NCBI GenBank assembly: GCA_028718575.1
Contig: JAQULN010000101.1
Coordinates: 1 to 8,606, forward strand
Direction: 5' to 3'
From: Candidatus Krumholzibacteriia bacterium
GTDB taxonomy: Bacteria > Krumholzibacteriota > Krumholzibacteriia > LZORAL124-64-63
DNA: 8,606 bases
Part shown: piece after piece, positions 6,190 through 8,606 of the stretch
How positions within the stretch are numbered: the stretch's first letter is position 1
Layout: each line of letters starts with the position of its first letter
The notes under the pieces: generated by a model
Seen by the model: only the letters and a program-made list of their open reading frames with translations
Databases searched by the model: none
What the model was told of the DNA's origin: nothing
Translations under genes and position numbers: made by a program

Positions 6190-6211
6190 CGCCCAGAGTC
6201 GCCGCAGGCGA
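6178..6211 (+). terminator. Two tandem short hairpins at the thpR stop codon
   Basis: TGGGCG (6179-6184) pairs with CGCCCA (6190-6195) around a loop holding the thpR stop, extendable by a T-G wobble. TCGCC (6199-6203) pairs with GGCGA (6207-6211). An A-tract, not a T-tract, follows, so intrinsic termination on the + strand is doubtful. The hairpins may protect the 3' end of the transcript. Confidence 0.3.
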
Positions 6212-6258
6212 AAAAAATACGAAAGTCCTTGCCTTGCCCGCCGCAAATGTGCTATCTT
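6209..6258 (+). promoter_or_regulatory. recA promoter with upstream A-tract
   Basis: TTGCCT (6229-6234) and TATCTT (6253-6258) are 18 bp apart. The -10 has the same CTATCTTG context as at pgpA. Upstream, A-rich bases at 6211-6224 lie where an UP element would contact the RNA polymerase alpha subunits. CGAAA occurs at 6209-6213 and again at 6220-6224, an 11-bp (one helical turn) spacing. I see no LexA box of the E. coli, Bacillus or alphaproteobacterial type here. Confidence 0.6.
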
Positions 6259-6259
6259 G

Positions 6260-6285
6260 CGGTGCGGGTCGCGCGATCCGCACCG
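6260..6285 (+). promoter_or_regulatory. Perfect 8-bp inverted repeat at the expected recA transcription start
   Basis: CGGTGCGG (6260-6267) and CCGCACCG (6278-6285) are exact complements around a 10-base spacer. The repeat begins one base after the CTATCTTG element, so it spans the expected start (about 6265). That is a fitting place for a repressor operator. Since the left arm would be mostly untranscribed, an RNA hairpin is less likely. Confidence 0.45.
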
Positions 6286-6320
6286 GCACCGAGGCCACGA
6301 GACCGACAGGAGAACCATCC

Positions 6321-7436
<1,116 letters not shown>

Positions 7437-7462
7437 TTCGAACGCGGCGGGAAGGACCTGGG

Positions 7463-8107
7463 GTGAACGGTCCGCTGTCTGACGGCCCGCGTGTGCTGCT
7501 CGGGATCGAGGTGCGGCCCAACGGCGTCACGTTGCGGCTGGACGACGGCGAAATCTTGGACATCGCTACCGGCGCCATGCCGCCGGAGCTGCCCGAGGTG
7601 GGGGGGGACGTCAGTTCCCCCCTGCTCGCGGCATTGCGCGAGGCGGCGGCGCGCAAGCGCGCCGCCAAGCGTCTCTTCGAGATCCTCGGCCGCCGTTTGT
7701 GGCCGCGCGCCCACCTGGAGCGCATCCTCTGCGGCGAGGGTCTGCCGGCCGGCGCCGTCGCCGCCGTGCTCGATGACGCCGAAGCACAAGGACTGCATTC
7801 GGATCGCCAATTCGCCGAGGCGTATTGCCGGGACGCCGTCCGCAGCCGGCTCGTCGGCCGGGCCTGGTTGCAGGCGAAGCTGCGTGAGAAGGGCATCGCC
7901 GGCGAACTCGCGTCCGCTGTGGCGGCGGCGCAACTGACGCCCGACCAGGAGCTGGAACTGGCTTGCCGGGCGGCGCAGCAGCGCTGGCGGCGGGAACGAG
8001 CCGCCGATCGCCTCGCGCTGGCGCGCGTGCAGCGGTTCCTGGCGGCGCGAGGCTTCCCGACCGCTGTCTGCCGGCAGGCCGCGCTCGCGGCGAAACCGCA
8101 AGCGTGA
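7463..8107 (+). CDS. recX: Regulatory protein RecX
   Basis: RecX binds RecA filaments and limits RecA activity. The 214-residue product has an N-terminal beta-rich segment (VLLGIEVRPNGVTLRLDDGE, residues 11-30), a linker, then the helical RecX repeats from about residue 63 with the hallmark AEAQGLHSDRQFAEAYCRDA and LVGRAWLQAKLREKGI. A third helical repeat fills the C-terminus (QRWRRERAADR, LARVQRFLAARGF). The start is GTG 7463, 26 bp after recA, with GGGAAGGA at 7449-7456. It is almost certainly cotranscribed with recA. A G8 run in a GC-rich hairpin falls near codon 47. Sequence similarity in RecX is always loose, but the motif and position after recA make the call firm. Confidence 0.92.
   Translation: MNGPLSDGPRVLLGIEVRPNGVTLRLDDGEILDIATGAMPPELPEVGGDVSSPLLAALREAAARKRAAKRLFEILGRRLWPRAHLERILCGEGLPAGAVAAVLDDAEAQGLHSDRQFAEAYCRDAVRSRLVGRAWLQAKLREKGIAGELASAVAAAQLTPDQELELACRAAQQRWRRERAADRLALARVQRFLAARGFPTAVCRQAALAAKPQA
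7600..7622 (+). repeat. G8 tract and GC hairpin inside recX
   Basis: Eight consecutive G (7600-7607) are followed closely by six C (7617-7622). GGGGGGA (7602-7608) pairs with TCCCCCC (7616-7622) around a 7-base loop. The reading frame through it is intact (EVGGDVSSP). It lies in the weakly conserved linker of RecX. Confidence 0.85.
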
Positions 8108-8121
8108 AGCGCGGACTCGTC

Positions 8122-8150
8122 TTGCTTTTCCTGCCGGCGCAAGCCATCCT
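8122..8150 (+). promoter_or_regulatory. Weak candidate promoter before rfbD
   Basis: In the 82-bp gap after recX, TTGCTT (8122-8127) and CATCCT (8145-8150) are 17 bp apart. The -35 is fair, the -10 poor. It resembles the TATCTT elements of this window only loosely. Nothing else obvious is in the gap. Confidence 0.3.
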
Positions 8151-8189
8151 CACCGCTGAGCATACGAACTCTAGCCCGGACACGCGACC

Positions 8190-8606
8190 ATGCGCATCCT
8201 CGTCACCGGCGCCCGCGGCCAGCTCGGCCGGGCGTGCCTCGAAGTTCTGATCGCCGCCGGTTTCGATACCGTCGGCGTCGATCTGCCGGACAGCGACCTC
8301 ACTCAGCAAGGCGTTGCCGATCGGGTACTGGCGCGCCACCGGCCCGACCGCGTGATCCACGCGGCGGCCTATACCGCGGTGGACCGAGCCGAAACGGAGC
8401 GCGACTTGGCCCTTGCCGTCAATACCACGGCCACGGCGCTGGTCGCCGCCGCCTGCCGCGATCACGGCTGCGCCCTGACCTACATCAGCACTGACTACGT
8501 ATTTGCCGGCGATTGCGCCGAAGGGTATCTGGAAGACGCGCCGCCGGACCCGCTCAACTGGTACGGGGTTACGAAAGCGCGCGGCGAGGCTGCAGTCCGC
8601 CAGGCC
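8190..8606 (+). CDS. rfbD: dTDP-4-dehydrorhamnose reductase, N-terminal part (partial at right edge)
   Basis: This cytoplasmic NAD(P)H-dependent reductase makes dTDP-L-rhamnose, the donor for rhamnose in lipopolysaccharide and other surface glycans. The visible 139 residues (about half of a normal protein) are a short-chain dehydrogenase-type Rossmann domain. They show the nucleotide-binding GARGQLG at 7-13, HAAAYTAVDRAE (57-68), the active-site STDYVFAG (100-107), and the catalytic pair Tyr125/Lys129 in YGVTK, followed by ARGEAAV. The frame is open to the last base. ATG 8190 begins exactly at the conserved MRILVTGARGQLG; the ribosome binding site is weak. No other rhamnose gene is visible, so whether it starts an rfb cluster lies outside the window. 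The alternative symbol is rmlD. Confidence 0.93.
   Translation, partial: MRILVTGARGQLGRACLEVLIAAGFDTVGVDLPDSDLTQQGVADRVLARHRPDRVIHAAAYTAVDRAETERDLALAVNTTATALVAAACRDHGCALTYISTDYVFAGDCAEGYLEDAPPDPLNWYGVTKARGEAAVRQA

Noticed and set aside
6186..6320. Extension of the recA frame 45 codons upstream
   Set aside because: It would cover the recA promoter; AGGAGA and the family N-terminus support ATG 6321.
7611..8465. - strand open frame of 284 codons spanning recX and rfbD
   Set aside because: It crosses two recognised + strand genes and their gap, has low-complexity Arg/Pro/Ala composition, and has no motif.

Overview
The window is a dense, GC-rich stretch (roughly two-thirds G+C by eye) of bacterial chromosome. 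Every gene I can support lies on the + strand, and gaps are short (largest 173 bp). The content is core genome maintenance plus a small GTPase pair, a partial ABC transporter and the start of a sugar-nucleotide gene. The lipobox protein, the MglA-type GTPase with its roadblock partner and the dTDP-rhamnose gene suggest a diderm bacterium. The order ybaB-recR-mglB-mglA makes me think of Myxococcota/deltaproteobacteria-like lineages or high-GC candidate phyla near the FCB group. That assignment is inference; the window has no rRNA or other decisive marker.

Layout. Positions 1-723 hold the last codons of ybaB/ebfC and then recR, one base apart. After a 108-bp gap come a roadblock/LC7 protein (MglB-like, 832-1329) and an MglA-like GTPase (1371-1967) that keeps R53, T78 and Q82 at the numbering known from studied MglA proteins. 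A large imperfect inverted repeat begins right after the mglA stop codon (1968-2055) and probably closes this operon. A separate sigma70-type promoter (2090-2117) then leads into a lipoprotein substrate-binding protein (2141-3073) and an overlapping inner-membrane permease (3045-3773) of the NitT/TauT/SsuA type. No ATPase gene accompanies them.

The second half is the pgpA-cinA-thpR-recA-recX block. pgpA has a near-consensus promoter (TTGACC, 17 bp, TATCTT). pgpA-cinA and cinA-thpR each overlap by the four bases ATGA, so translation is probably coupled. recA has its own promoter, an upstream A-tract and a perfect 8-bp inverted repeat across the expected transcription start. recX follows recA after 26 bp and contains a G8 tract within a GC hairpin. 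The window ends inside rfbD/rmlD (dTDP-4-dehydrorhamnose reductase), which runs off the right edge.

I see no mobile element, CRISPR array, tRNA, rRNA or obvious new defence system. What deserves a second look is mostly regulatory or small-scale: the repeated CTATCTTG promoter motif, the hairpin after mglA with a competing alternative hairpin, the palindrome at the recA start site, the 21-bp duplication in recR, and the transporter without its ATPase.
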